A stretch of 13,174 bases of DNA from CAZJJY01 sp964546445 (GCA_964546445.1 CAZJJY010000017.1:1-13174), one strand, 5' to 3'; positions 5,635 through 12,617 are shown, numbered from the stretch's first letter. Numbers and translations are program-made. Notes: generated by a model not told the origin, from the letters alone.

Positions 5635-6286
5635 TTAATGAAGACAAATTTTTATTACTAAGCAAACTTGGTTCTAATAATTTGTCTGCGTAACTATCAA
5701 TCCTCTTTAGAATCTGTTCTAATAATTTTTTATCACAGTACCTTAAAGAAATAGTGCCATATCTTGATTTTTTCTTATATGTGCCTGTTTTACCTTTATG
5801 TACACAACTAGTATTAAATTGTGTTAATGGGATTCCTGTGTTTTTAGACCAAAACTTCTTTAATTTTAATTCATTTTGATTTTTATATAAGTGCAATAAT
5901 ATTTTTAGTCGATTTTCGTATACGCCACAAACTTCACGCAAAAATTTTAAAAATAATTGTATCATTTTTGGATCACTATTAGAAAAAGCGATATGTCCGT
6001 TATTTTTTTTAGACCCTTCTGCCCAATATAACATAAGGCCAGTAATTAATAATTTTTCTTCCTTTGGCGAAAGCTTCTTCTTGATATTACATGATAGCTT
6101 GTTAAATCTTTGTTCGTGATTTAGATACCCGGCCTCACTTCTATTTCTTCTAGAAATATTATTTTTTTCCAGCCAATATACCACTTTACTTGGTGATATA
6201 TCCAACTTTTTAGCTATCACTATCATCGAATGTTGTTCTTCTAAATATAAAGAACAGATCTTTTTTATTAAATTTTTATCAGTCAT
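5597..6286 (-). CDS. HTH-LAGLIDADG homing endonuclease-like protein ending inside tRNA-Thr(UGU)
   Basis: 229 residues, a clear relative of the protein at 375-1265 but without its Cys4 finger. It has a helix-turn-helix at 6-42 (AKKLDISPSKVVYWLEK), a single LAGLIDADG-like helix at 79-90 (LLITGLMLYWAE) with acidic E90, and the shared segments EGSKK, SNSDPKMI, FWSKNTGI and GTYKKKSRYG. A homodimeric DNA endonuclease is expected. The shared body ends near residue 200; about 17 linker codons follow, and residues 218-229 are encoded by the tRNA, with the stop in the anticodon loop. It has its own extended -10 just upstream and no Shine-Dalgarno. Confidence 0.75.
   Translation of the reverse strand: MTDKNLIKKICSLYLEEQHSMIVIAKKLDISPSKVVYWLEKNNISRRNRSEAGYLNHEQRFNKLSCNIKKKLSPKEEKLLITGLMLYWAEGSKKNNGHIAFSNSDPKMIQLFLKFLREVCGVYENRLKILLHLYKNQNELKLKKFWSKNTGIPLTQFNTSCVHKGKTGTYKKKSRYGTISLRYCDKKLLEQILKRIDSYADKLLEPSLLSNKNLSSLSHLSSVGRAIAL
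5672..5700 (-). promoter_or_regulatory. Possible tRNA-Thr(UGU) promoter inside the endonuclease gene
   Basis: TTGATA (5695-5700), 17 nt, TTAGAA (5672-5677) on the minus strand, which would start about 30 nt before the tRNA 5' end. It could let the tRNA be made apart from the endonuclease message. It is a weak match in AT-rich coding DNA. Confidence 0.25.
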
Positions 6287-6298
6287 TATTATGTTTCT

Positions 6299-6307
6299 AT
6301 TTTATCA
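6299..6307 (-). promoter_or_regulatory. Extended -10 promoter of the second endonuclease
   Basis: TGATAAAAT, with the -10 at 6299-6304, 12 nt before the ATG at 6286. There is no clear -35. The mRNA leader would be about 5 nt. It lies just downstream of the U-tract ending the structured RNA. Confidence 0.5.
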
Positions 6308-6337
6308 AAAAAGTGGAATAATTTCTAATTCTAGGAG

Positions 6338-6498
6338 AAAAAATACCCTGCCATCTAGGTTTTCTATAGGCATTTTCCCAAAAAATAAATACTTAGGTAT
6401 GCTGTTCTGTCAACCACGGTTGCCAGAAACTCTGCATTCCTTACCTATAAGGGTGTAGAGGAAAAATCCTCCTACAGAAAAAACCCATCTGGCAGGAC
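6338..6498 (-). ncRNA. ssrS: Rod-shaped RNA of about 160 nt, 6S RNA candidate
   Basis: A long closing stem joins the two ends: CCTGCCA (6496-6490) with TGGCAGG (6353-6347), a tandem G-A step, TGGGTTTT (6487-6480) with AAAACCTA (6363-6356), and CTGTAGG (6477-6471) with CCTATAG (6370-6364). A symmetrical open bubble follows (6448-6470 against 6371-6393, 23 nt each), then a terminal arm of TAGGT/ACCTA, ATGC/GCAT, TTCTG/CAGAA and CAACC/GGTTG. U-rich sequence (6343-6338) ends it, and a strong promoter starts it at about 6498. Closing stem, central bubble and terminal arm are the 6S RNA layout, in which the RNA mimics an open promoter and binds RNA polymerase. The class is inferred from shape alone. 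A small hairpin in the 5' bubble strand (AGGA-TTTT-TCCT) is also possible. Confidence 0.6.
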
Positions 6499-6504
6499 AT
6501 TTTC

Positions 6505-6533
6505 ACAGTATCAAGATTGAGTTTTTTAGTCAA
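6505..6533 (-). promoter_or_regulatory. Strong promoter of the 6S-like RNA
   Basis: -35 TTGACT (6528-6533), exactly 17 nt, -10 TACTGT (6505-6510), preceded by TGA (6511-6513). It is the only promoter in the window with both a near-consensus -35 and an extended -10. The predicted start at about 6498 coincides with the first paired base of the RNA. Confidence 0.7.
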
Positions 6534-6564
6534 GATGACGCATTGTATCGTAATGGATCAATTT

Positions 6565-7212
6565 TTATATTGAGGGGGCTCCAGGCAGAAGAAGGGCTAA
6601 AATTCCATTAATAATGGGGGAGATAATCGCAAATAAAGGAGAAAAACCAAAGATAGGAAAAATGAGAATCAAAATGATGAAAAAGCCAAACTTTTGTAAG
6701 ATTGCATCCCATTTGTAAGCTATTTGACGAGGAAGTAGACTAATTAGAATTTTACCTCCATCTAAAGGATGAATAGGGACTAAGTTAAAAATACCTAAAA
6801 CGACAGCTAAAAAAACAAAAGGAGTGATAATTTTTTCGGCTAAATAAGCTTCAGGACCAATAATAAGATAGAGAAGATGAATGATTAAAGATAAAGTAGC
6901 AGCTAAGATTAAATTAGCAGCTGGTCCAGCAAAAGAAATTAAGGCAGTATCTCTTCGAGGATTTCTTAGGTTAAATGGATCAAAAGGAACTGGTTTACCC
7001 CAACCAAAGCGAAAAAGAAGAATCATTAATGTTCCGATTGGATCTAAATGAGCGAGTGGGTTAAGAGTAACCCTACCTAATAATCTAGCCGTTGGATCTC
7101 CTAAACGATCAGCAGCCCAAGCGTGAGCGAATTCATGAACAGTGATAGCAACGAGTAATGCGGCTATCCAGATAAAAAAAAATGAAGGATCTGAAAAAAG
7201 ATATCTAATCAT
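6565..7212 (-). CDS. Site-2 protease family intramembrane zinc metalloprotease (M50)
   Basis: 215 residues, almost all membrane-embedded. The zinc site HEFAH (26-30) lies in the first helix, and NLVPIHPLDGGK (143-154) supplies the third ligand, Asp151; FAGPAANL (94-101) is the usual flanking motif. There is no PDZ domain, so this is the compact SpoIVFB/minimal site-2 protease type rather than RseP. It should cut transmembrane segments of regulators or signal-peptide remnants; its substrate cannot be read here. About five hydrophobic helices are visible. The gene is divergent from rpmB with overlapping promoters, and the 6S-like RNA lies downstream on the same strand. Confidence 0.92.
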   Translation of the reverse strand: MIRYLFSDPSFFFIWIAALLVAITVHEFAHAWAADRLGDPTARLLGRVTLNPLAHLDPIGTLMILLFRFGWGKPVPFDPFNLRNPRRDTALISFAGPAANLILAATLSLIIHLLYLIIGPEAYLAEKIITPFVFLAVVLGIFNLVPIHPLDGGKILISLLPRQIAYKWDAILQKFGFFIILILIFPIFGFSPLFAIISPIINGILALLLPGAPSI

Positions 7213-7219
7213 AGTCTTG

Positions 7220-7248
7220 TTGTTTTCAACCTAATCTTCTGGTATTAT
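7220..7248 (+). promoter_or_regulatory. Promoter of rpmB
   Basis: TTGTTT (7220-7225), 17 nt, TATTAT (7243-7248), with an upstream TGG making an extended -10 (7240-7248). The start would be about 7255, leaving a leader of only 6-8 nt and no room for a Shine-Dalgarno. Confidence 0.6.
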
Positions 7249-7252
7249 AACA
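7244..7252 (-). promoter_or_regulatory. Promoter of the site-2 protease, sharing bases with the rpmB -10
   Basis: On the minus strand TGTTATAAT, a consensus -10 TATAAT (7244-7249) with TG extension. It occupies the same bases as the rpmB -10, so polymerase cannot open both at once. The leader to the ATG at 7212 would be about 25 nt. Confidence 0.55.
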
Positions 7253-7262
7253 CAATAATCTT

Positions 7263-7511
7263 ATGGCTTATAAATGTGATAGTTGTGGGAAAGGAATCCA
7301 AGTTGGCAGAAATGTTTCTCACGCTAAAAATAGAACCAGAAAAGTAAGTTTACCAAACCTCCATCCTTTTAAGGGTAAATTAAAAGGTCAGGTAGGTAAG
7401 TGGTCGCTTTGTACTAAATGTTTAAGAAAAGCTAAGAAAGTTCAGAAAGAATTAGCTGAAAAAACAAAAAAAGTAGCGGAGAAAGAAGAAGAAAAGAAAA
7501 CTAAGAAATAA
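7263..7511 (+). CDS. rpmB: 50S ribosomal protein L28 (zinc-ribbon form)
   Basis: 82 residues starting MAYKCDSCGKG, with L28 landmarks GRNVSHAKNRTRK (15-27) and two zinc knuckles, C5-x2-C8 and C50-x2-C53. A charged tail (55-82) of Lys and Glu repeats (AEKTKKVAEKEEEKK) extends it slightly beyond the usual core. L28 binds the large subunit near the E site. The message is nearly leaderless. Its last 11 nt overlap the 3' end of fmt on the other strand, with no terminator between them. Confidence 0.93.
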   Translation: MAYKCDSCGKGIQVGRNVSHAKNRTRKVSLPNLHPFKGKLKGQVGKWSLCTKCLRKAKKVQKELAEKTKKVAEKEEEKKTKK

Positions 7512-8277
7512 TTTCTGCTTTTGGGTAACCTTCTTTAAATTGCTTAAAAGAAACACTATTTTTTCCTTCTAATTGAATCTGATCTATGGCAAGTTTGTTT
7601 TTTTCTAAATGAGCTTTTAGAATTTTAAGTCTTTTTATTTGATTGTCTATTTTGATTTCTGTCCAAGCTCCAGGCCAGGAAGACATAGCCCTTATAAATC
7701 TTTCTAAATAAGAATTGTCTTTTCCCCAGTTAATTTTTCCATCATTTTTAGTTAGTTTTTCCGTAAAAGTAGCTTCATTATGGTTTTGCTCTCTAGGGTT
7801 TATTTCATCTTTTATATATGGAGGGAGAATGGTTGTTAAGGTTTCTGTGCCTATTTTAAATAACCTTCCATAAAGACTATCTGTAGTGTCTTCTATTTTT
7901 ATTTCTTCTTTACTTTGAGCAATAATAAGGCCGTGATCAATTTCATCATCCATTTTAAAAATAGTAACCCCAGTTTCTTTTTTATTGTCCAAGATAGCTG
8001 TTTGAACAGGGGATGGGCCTCGGTATTGAGGAAGTAATGAAGGATGGATGTTTAAAAATCCTTTTCTAGGGATGTTTAAGATATCTTTTCCAAGAATGAT
8101 ACCAAAATTGGCTAAGATACCAACATCAGGTTTATCTTTTAGATTCTTAAGTTCATCTAAAGAATTTCTATCTTCAATAATTTTTAGAATTTCTATTTGT
8201 CTATCTTTTTTAAGAGAGTTAAGAATAAGGGTAGAGTAGGGTTTTTGGCCTAGAAAGACAACTTTTATCTTGTTCAT
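7501..8277 (-). CDS. fmt: Methionyl-tRNA formyltransferase, compact
   Basis: 258 residues against about 310 in most bacteria. The enzyme transfers formyl from 10-formyl-tetrahydrofolate to Met-tRNA(fMet). The N-terminal catalytic domain has NIHPSLLPQYRG (76-87) with Asn76 and His78, and MDDEIDHG (109-116) with catalytic Asp114. The tRNA-binding C-terminal domain keeps IRAMSSWPGAW and the closing EGKNSVSFKQFKEGYP, but the beta-barrel segment normally between them is largely missing. It overlaps def by 4 nt (ATGA, 8274-8277), with GAGG a few nt before the ATG, so the two are translationally coupled. The 3' end overlaps rpmB. Confidence 0.92.
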   Translation of the reverse strand: MNKIKVVFLGQKPYSTLILNSLKKDRQIEILKIIEDRNSLDELKNLKDKPDVGILANFGIILGKDILNIPRKGFLNIHPSLLPQYRGPSPVQTAILDNKKETGVTIFKMDDEIDHGLIIAQSKEEIKIEDTTDSLYGRLFKIGTETLTTILPPYIKDEINPREQNHNEATFTEKLTKNDGKINWGKDNSYLERFIRAMSSWPGAWTEIKIDNQIKRLKILKAHLEKNKLAIDQIQLEGKNSVSFKQFKEGYPKAEIIS

Positions 8278-8819
8278 TCAACCTCTATTTCTTCAAAGAC
8301 ATCTTCATCATTTTTGTCCTTGATCAATTTGTATAATTTATTATTTTGTTCAAGAACTCTTTCAACGAATAAAATACCATTAAGATGATCGATTTCGTGT
8401 TGAATACAAATAGATTCTTTACCCTTGAATATTTGTTCTTTTATTTTACCCTTTTCATCTTCCCATTTGGTTTGTATTTGATATGGGCGGTCAATAAAAC
8501 CATAGATTTTAGGAACAGATAAACAGCCTTCAAAGAAAAGTTTCTTTTTAGGAAGCATCTGAGTAAGGGTTTTTTTAGAAAAAGTTATCTTGGGATTAAT
8601 AAAAATTTCAAAATGATCATTAATTTTGGCAATAAAGATTCTTACTGGTTTATTGATTTGAATAGCAGAAAGACCAATCCCCTCGGGATCAGAGGCATCC
8701 TTAACGGTGTCCCTTAAATCTTTAATAATCTCCTTGGTTTTCTTATCAATCTTTTTAACCAGTTTTGATTTTTGTTTAAGGATCTTATTGGGGACAGTGA
8801 TAACTTTTTGTTGAGCCAT
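8274..8819 (-). CDS. def: Peptide deformylase
   Basis: 181 residues. All three deformylase motifs are present: GIGLSAIQ (47-54), EGCLSVP (97-103) with metal ligand Cys99, and QHEIDH (140-145) with ligands His141 and His145 and general base Glu142. It removes the N-formyl group from nascent proteins, the reverse partner of the fmt gene it overlaps. The lysine-rich N-terminus (11-33) and charged tail after 160 are normal variations. An extended -10 ends 6 nt before the ATG, so the def-fmt message is probably leaderless. Confidence 0.96.
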   Translation of the reverse strand: MAQQKVITVPNKILKQKSKLVKKIDKKTKEIIKDLRDTVKDASDPEGIGLSAIQINKPVRIFIAKINDHFEIFINPKITFSKKTLTQMLPKKKLFFEGCLSVPKIYGFIDRPYQIQTKWEDEKGKIKEQIFKGKESICIQHEIDHLNGILFVERVLEQNNKLYKLIKDKNDEDVFEEIEVE

Positions 8820-8825
8820 GGTTTA

Positions 8826-8834
8826 ATTTTACCA
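8826..8834 (-). promoter_or_regulatory. Extended -10 promoter of def-fmt
   Basis: TGGTAAAAT on the minus strand, with -10 at 8826-8831 and no obvious -35. The gap of 6 nt to the ATG (8819) places the predicted start on the start codon itself. Confidence 0.5.
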
Positions 8835-8892
8835 TAGTCAGGAATCTTTATATACAAGTTTATCTTTTGATACCTTTTTTGAAGCGAAGAAG

Positions 8893-9444
8893 CTATTTTA
8901 TAATTTCTTTTTCCTTAAACCACAATTGTTTTTCAAATTGGGCTTCTTTGACAGATCCTGAAGCATGGATGAGATTTTTAATAGCTCTTTTATCATTATC
9001 AGCAAGAAGAGGGGAATCAAAACTAAAATCACCCCTAATTGTTCCAGGAGGAGATGAGAAAGGATAAGTAGAACCAACCATTTTACGGATTATTTCTACC
9101 ACTCTATGTCCTTGCCAAAGCATAGCCAATACTGGTCCTTCAGTTAAATAATTAACATTCCACTTTTGAACTATTTCGCCTATTTTTTTAGGTTCCATTG
9201 TTCCAATTTCCTCTTTAGGGTCTTTCCCGTTTTCTTTGTAGAATTCAAGAAGTTTTTTACCGACACTTTCAAACCATTTATTATCGTAGCCGTAATGTTT
9301 ACCGGCGAGCTCTTTATCGATAATAACTAGTTTACAAGCGAGCATTTTAAAGCCAATCTTTTCAAATCGGGAGATTATCTCTCCAATTAATTGTCTTTCT
9401 ATCCCATCTGGTTTGATTAAAACAACGCTTTGTTCTTGAAGCAT
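8893..9444 (-). CDS. ndk: Nucleoside diphosphate kinase, long form
   Basis: 183 residues against 135-150 for most bacterial enzymes. It transfers phosphate between nucleoside tri- and diphosphates through a phosphohistidine. Visible are VLIKPDG (8-14, Lys11), TEGPVLAMLWQG (101-112), the nucleotide-site RKMVGST (120-126) and GTIRGDF (134-140), and active His160 in NLIHASGS. The extra length is an insertion of about 30 residues (roughly 54-95) between the HYGY and TEGP elements, where most family members have only a short loop. It starts 10 nt after the ligase-like gene, probably in one transcript, with no Shine-Dalgarno. Confidence 0.94.
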   Translation of the reverse strand: MLQEQSVVLIKPDGIERQLIGEIISRFEKIGFKMLACKLVIIDKELAGKHYGYDNKWFESVGKKLLEFYKENGKDPKEEIGTMEPKKIGEIVQKWNVNYLTEGPVLAMLWQGHRVVEIIRKMVGSTYPFSSPPGTIRGDFSFDSPLLADNDKRAIKNLIHASGSVKEAQFEKQLWFKEKEIIK

Positions 9445-9454
9445 TCTTAAGTTT

Positions 9455-11506
9455 TTACTTTAAATTTTTAAGTTTTTCAATAGCCATTTCGTGATCTGGG
9501 TTTATTTTCTCTAAAATATACCTTAGCTGTTCTTGGGCTTTTTCTATTTCACCTTTTCCTTCGTAAAATAAAGCTAAAGCATACCTAGCTTGATCATAAT
9601 TAGGCTTAAGTTCAATAGTTTTTTCTAGGGTTTCAATGGCTGTTTCTTGTTGGCCAAATTTAGAATATAAGATGGCAATATTGTATTGGACTTTAGCGTC
9701 GGTTGGTGAGAGTTTACTAGCCTGAATGAGAGCGGTGATAGCCTGGTTATTATAGTCTTCGTTTATTTCACTAAGTTTATAAAAAACTCTGGTTCTATTC
9801 TTCCAGAAATTAATATTGTAAGGACTGATAGCTAAGGCCTTGCTTGAAGCATTAATAGCGGTATCAATTAATTGAGAAGATAAAGTGGCTTTTTCTTGTT
9901 TTGCCGCTTGAACGGCGAGATTGGCCGAAACAATGCTTAGCTGATCTAGGTAAGTAGGTTCGTTAGGCCGGATATTAATAGCTTTTTCTAACTTTTCGAA
10001 AGATTGAGTTGTATAGCCAGCTTTGTCAAATCTTTCTCCTAAGGCAAATCTATTGTCAGCATACCAGTAACGAATAATAGAGGAGACGAGAATTGCAAAT
10101 ACAGCTAGTAAGGCAAGTATCCCTATATATTGGATGTTACCTAGTTTAAAATGGTTTTTGATTTTTTCATTATCTTTCTCATAGAGATTTATGAAAGATA
10201 AGGCGGGCAAGAGAAAGAAAAGAAATGATACAGCGGTGACAGAAAAACCAAAGAAATTAGTCACCAGAATGCTTGTAAAGCCAGAAAGAAGAGCGATATT
10301 TAAGATAGTCTTCTTTTTCTTTTTAATAATTTGTTTTAAACTCCAGAGAATGAAAGTTACAGTCAAGGCGAGGTAACTCAAAAGGCCAATAGTGCCTGAA
10401 GTAGCCCCAAAATTGAGATATTCGTTATGAGCCTTATTATATAAAAAGTCCCATTCGCTCACATCATTATGTTCTCTTAGTCTATACCAGTAGTAAGAAT
10501 AAGCAAAGGTCTCTACTCCTGTGCCAAAAACGGGATGGTTTTTCCAGAGGTTTAAGGCACCTTTCCAAACAATTTTACGTATTTCACCCGATTCTGTTCC
10601 TCCTGTTTGAATTTGATTTTCTTGCTTGACAGGTTCAGTTTGAGTTTGTTTAACGAAAAAACTTTTAAGTTGAGGAGTCCAAGGAGTACCAACGATAATA
10701 GTAATAATAAGGAGAAATCCAGTTATGGCCCCGAAAGATTTCAGGATTCTTTTTATTTTTTCTTTGTTTAAAAAGAATATTCCTGCCCAAAAGACTGTAT
10801 AAGTAGTCACAAAGCCAAGGAATCCTGAACGTGATTTAGTATACAAAAGACAGAGATAAAAAATGAAGAGCAAAACGAGACTAAATATTTTAGTTATTTT
10901 TTTGTTTTTTATATCAAATAAAAGAGGATTTTCCTTGTTTAGAAAGAAAGCAAGGGGAATAGTTAGCAGAGTAACTAACCAGGCTGCTAACCAATTAGGT
11001 TGCCCTAGGGTAGAAAAAACACGATTTTGAACATCTTGTACCCAAAATCTGGCGTCTATACCAAAGTGTTCGGCTATTCCATAAAGAGAAACGAGGAGGG
11101 CTGAAAAAAGAAGATATTTTATCCCTTTTATGGCTTCATTTTTGTTTATGTTCGAAACAAAAGCCCAATATAAAATTAGATAACTTATGGTGGAAAGTAA
11201 ACCTCCATTAAAACGAGAATAATAGCCCCAGATAGAAGTATGAAGATCAATAGATAAAATGGTCGCTATAATTTGAGACCCAAAGAATATAAGGAGGGGA
11301 ATATCCCAAAAAGTCTTTTGAAAAACAAATTTCTTTTCAAGAACCATTCTCAAAAGCCAGCTTATTAAGATGATAGTTGTAAAAAGATAAACAAGAATTA
11401 TTTTATTAAATTCAAAAAGTTCATAGTTCCAGGGGGTCATGGCAAGGGGGATAAGGAAGAAGAGTAAGTAGAATGAAGTAGTAATAATTTTTCTAAGAAT
11501 TTTCAT
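9455..11506 (-). CDS. O-antigen ligase/polymerase-like membrane protein with C-terminal TPR domain
   Basis: 683 residues. The first 475 are a multi-pass membrane domain with about 11-12 hydrophobic helices. Family features are TKSRSGFLG (223-231), the extracytoplasmic loop GEIRKIVWKGAL and HPVFGTG (307-330), and AHNEYLNFGATSG (359-371) with His360. This is the Wzy_C layout of enzymes that join or polymerise lipid-linked glycans, or glycosylate proteins, outside the membrane. After a last helix (460-479), residues about 490-680 form TPR repeats, clearest at 575-665 (DAKVQYNIAILYSKFG, DQARYALALFYEGKG), which probably recruit partners. The message is likely leaderless and continues into ndk. Confidence 0.88.
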   Translation of the reverse strand: MKILRKIITTSFYLLFFLIPLAMTPWNYELFEFNKIILVYLFTTIILISWLLRMVLEKKFVFQKTFWDIPLLIFFGSQIIATILSIDLHTSIWGYYSRFNGGLLSTISYLILYWAFVSNINKNEAIKGIKYLLFSALLVSLYGIAEHFGIDARFWVQDVQNRVFSTLGQPNWLAAWLVTLLTIPLAFFLNKENPLLFDIKNKKITKIFSLVLLFIFYLCLLYTKSRSGFLGFVTTYTVFWAGIFFLNKEKIKRILKSFGAITGFLLIITIIVGTPWTPQLKSFFVKQTQTEPVKQENQIQTGGTESGEIRKIVWKGALNLWKNHPVFGTGVETFAYSYYWYRLREHNDVSEWDFLYNKAHNEYLNFGATSGTIGLLSYLALTVTFILWSLKQIIKKKKKTILNIALLSGFTSILVTNFFGFSVTAVSFLFFLLPALSFINLYEKDNEKIKNHFKLGNIQYIGILALLAVFAILVSSIIRYWYADNRFALGERFDKAGYTTQSFEKLEKAINIRPNEPTYLDQLSIVSANLAVQAAKQEKATLSSQLIDTAINASSKALAISPYNINFWKNRTRVFYKLSEINEDYNNQAITALIQASKLSPTDAKVQYNIAILYSKFGQQETAIETLEKTIELKPNYDQARYALALFYEGKGEIEKAQEQLRYILEKINPDHEMAIEKLKNLK

Positions 11507-11513
11507 AAATTTA

Positions 11514-11522
11514 AGTATATCA
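11514..11522 (-). promoter_or_regulatory. Extended -10 promoter of the ligase-like gene
   Basis: TGATATACT on the minus strand (-10 at 11514-11519), 7 nt before the ATG at 11506, predicting a leaderless message. No clear -35. Confidence 0.5.
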
Positions 11523-11537
11523 TAGACAAAATAAGTA

Positions 11538-11546
11538 TGATAAAAT
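11538..11546 (+). promoter_or_regulatory. Extended -10 promoter of mreB
   Basis: TGATAAAAT (-10 at 11541-11546), 9 nt before the ATG at 11556, so the leader would be 0-4 nt. The -35 region is poor. It is back-to-back with the ligase promoter in a 49-nt divergent spacer. Confidence 0.5.
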
Positions 11547-11555
11547 CTTTTTTAA

Positions 11556-12617
11556 ATGAAGTTAGGGTTTTTTTCTTCTTTCATTTCTGCTGATTTGGGT
11601 ATTGATTTGGGTACGGCTAATACCTTAGTTTTGGCTAAAGGTAAAGGTATAGTTGTTAAGGAGCCTTCTGTAATTGCTCGTCATAAAAAAACAAAAGAGA
11701 TCTTAGCTATTGGTAGGAAAGCTAAGAAAATGATTGGGAAAACTCCTTTAAGTATTGAGACTGTTAAACCACTTAAAGATGGAGTAATTTCAGATTTTGA
11801 TGCGACAGTAGCCATGCTTTCTCATTTTTTTCAAGGCCTTTCTAAGGGTGGTGATTTAATTTCTAAACTAACTAAGCCTAGGGTAGCTTTAGGTATCCCT
11901 TCTGGGGTGACTGAGGTAGAAAGAAGAGCGGTTCAAGATGCAGCCTTAACAGCTGGAGCAAGAAAAGCTTACCTTATAGAGGAGCCAATGGCAGCGGCCA
12001 TTGGTCTTGATTTACCGATTGATCAACCACAAGGATTTTTGATTATTGATATTGGTGGAGGAACAACGGAAATAGCCTTAATTTCTTTAGGGGGAATTGT
12101 TGTTGATCGTTGTCTAAGGGTTGCTGGTGATGAAATGGATTTAGCGATTATTAATTTTATTAAACTTAAGCACTCTTTGCTTCTGGGTCAGGCGACAGCG
12201 GAAGATTTAAAGATTCAGTTAGGTTCAGCCCTAGCTCCAAGTAAGGAACAAGATAAAGATAAACAACTTGTAATAAGGGGTAGGAGTTTAGAATCAGGCC
12301 TACCTAAATCAATTAAAATTCAAAGTAGTGAAGTAAGAGAAGCGATAGCCCCTGTTATTCGTCGGATTATAGACCAGATATCTGATCTTATAGAGGAAGC
12401 TCCGCCTGAGTTGTTGACTGATGTTGTTGATAAGGGAGTTATTCTATGTGGTGGAGGAGCAATGATTCAGAATTTAGACAAACTTATTTCAGAAGAAATT
12501 AAAATGCCTGTTTGGGTAGCTGATGATCCCCAAACTTGTGTTGTCAGAGGTTGTGCGAAATTATTAGAAAATGAAAAGCTTTTAGATAAATTTAGAATTA
12601 TTGGTGGTTTGAGATAG
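11556..12617 (+). CDS. mreB: Rod-shape-determining actin homologue MreB
   Basis: 353 residues, full length. It contains actin-fold phosphate loop 1 DLGIDLGTANT (13-23), the IEEPMAAAIG segment (141-150), phosphate loop 2 IDIGGGTTEIAL (164-175), and the adenosine motif ILCGGGAMIQNL (296-307). The N-terminus MKLGFFSSFIS is the short amphipathic stretch that holds MreB filaments on the inner membrane face. It directs elongation-mode wall synthesis, which implies a rod-shaped or at least elongating cell with peptidoglycan. The usual mreC partner is not next to it; an unrelated two-TM protein follows after 36 nt. Confidence 0.97.
   Translation: MKLGFFSSFISADLGIDLGTANTLVLAKGKGIVVKEPSVIARHKKTKEILAIGRKAKKMIGKTPLSIETVKPLKDGVISDFDATVAMLSHFFQGLSKGGDLISKLTKPRVALGIPSGVTEVERRAVQDAALTAGARKAYLIEEPMAAAIGLDLPIDQPQGFLIIDIGGGTTEIALISLGGIVVDRCLRVAGDEMDLAIINFIKLKHSLLLGQATAEDLKIQLGSALAPSKEQDKDKQLVIRGRSLESGLPKSIKIQSSEVREAIAPVIRRIIDQISDLIEEAPPELLTDVVDKGVILCGGGAMIQNLDKLISEEIKMPVWVADDPQTCVVRGCAKLLENEKLLDKFRIIGGLR

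Noticed and set aside
6338..6498. Structured RNA as SRP RNA, tmRNA, RNase P RNA or a group I intron
   Set aside because: No SRP GGAA-loop motif, no tmRNA tRNA-like T-arm or tag frame, no conserved RNase P core, and no group I P/Q/R/S elements. The length and end-to-end stem fit 6S better.
8048..8239. Open frame opposite fmt
   Set aside because: Antisense to the catalytic domain of fmt, which has clear motifs. The composition looks like the reverse of a coding strand.
8867..9067. Open frame opposite ndk
   Set aside because: Antisense to the conserved active-site half of ndk.
10191..10376. Open frame opposite the ligase-like gene
   Set aside because: Antisense to membrane helices of that gene, Lys-rich by codon reversal, with no initiation signal.
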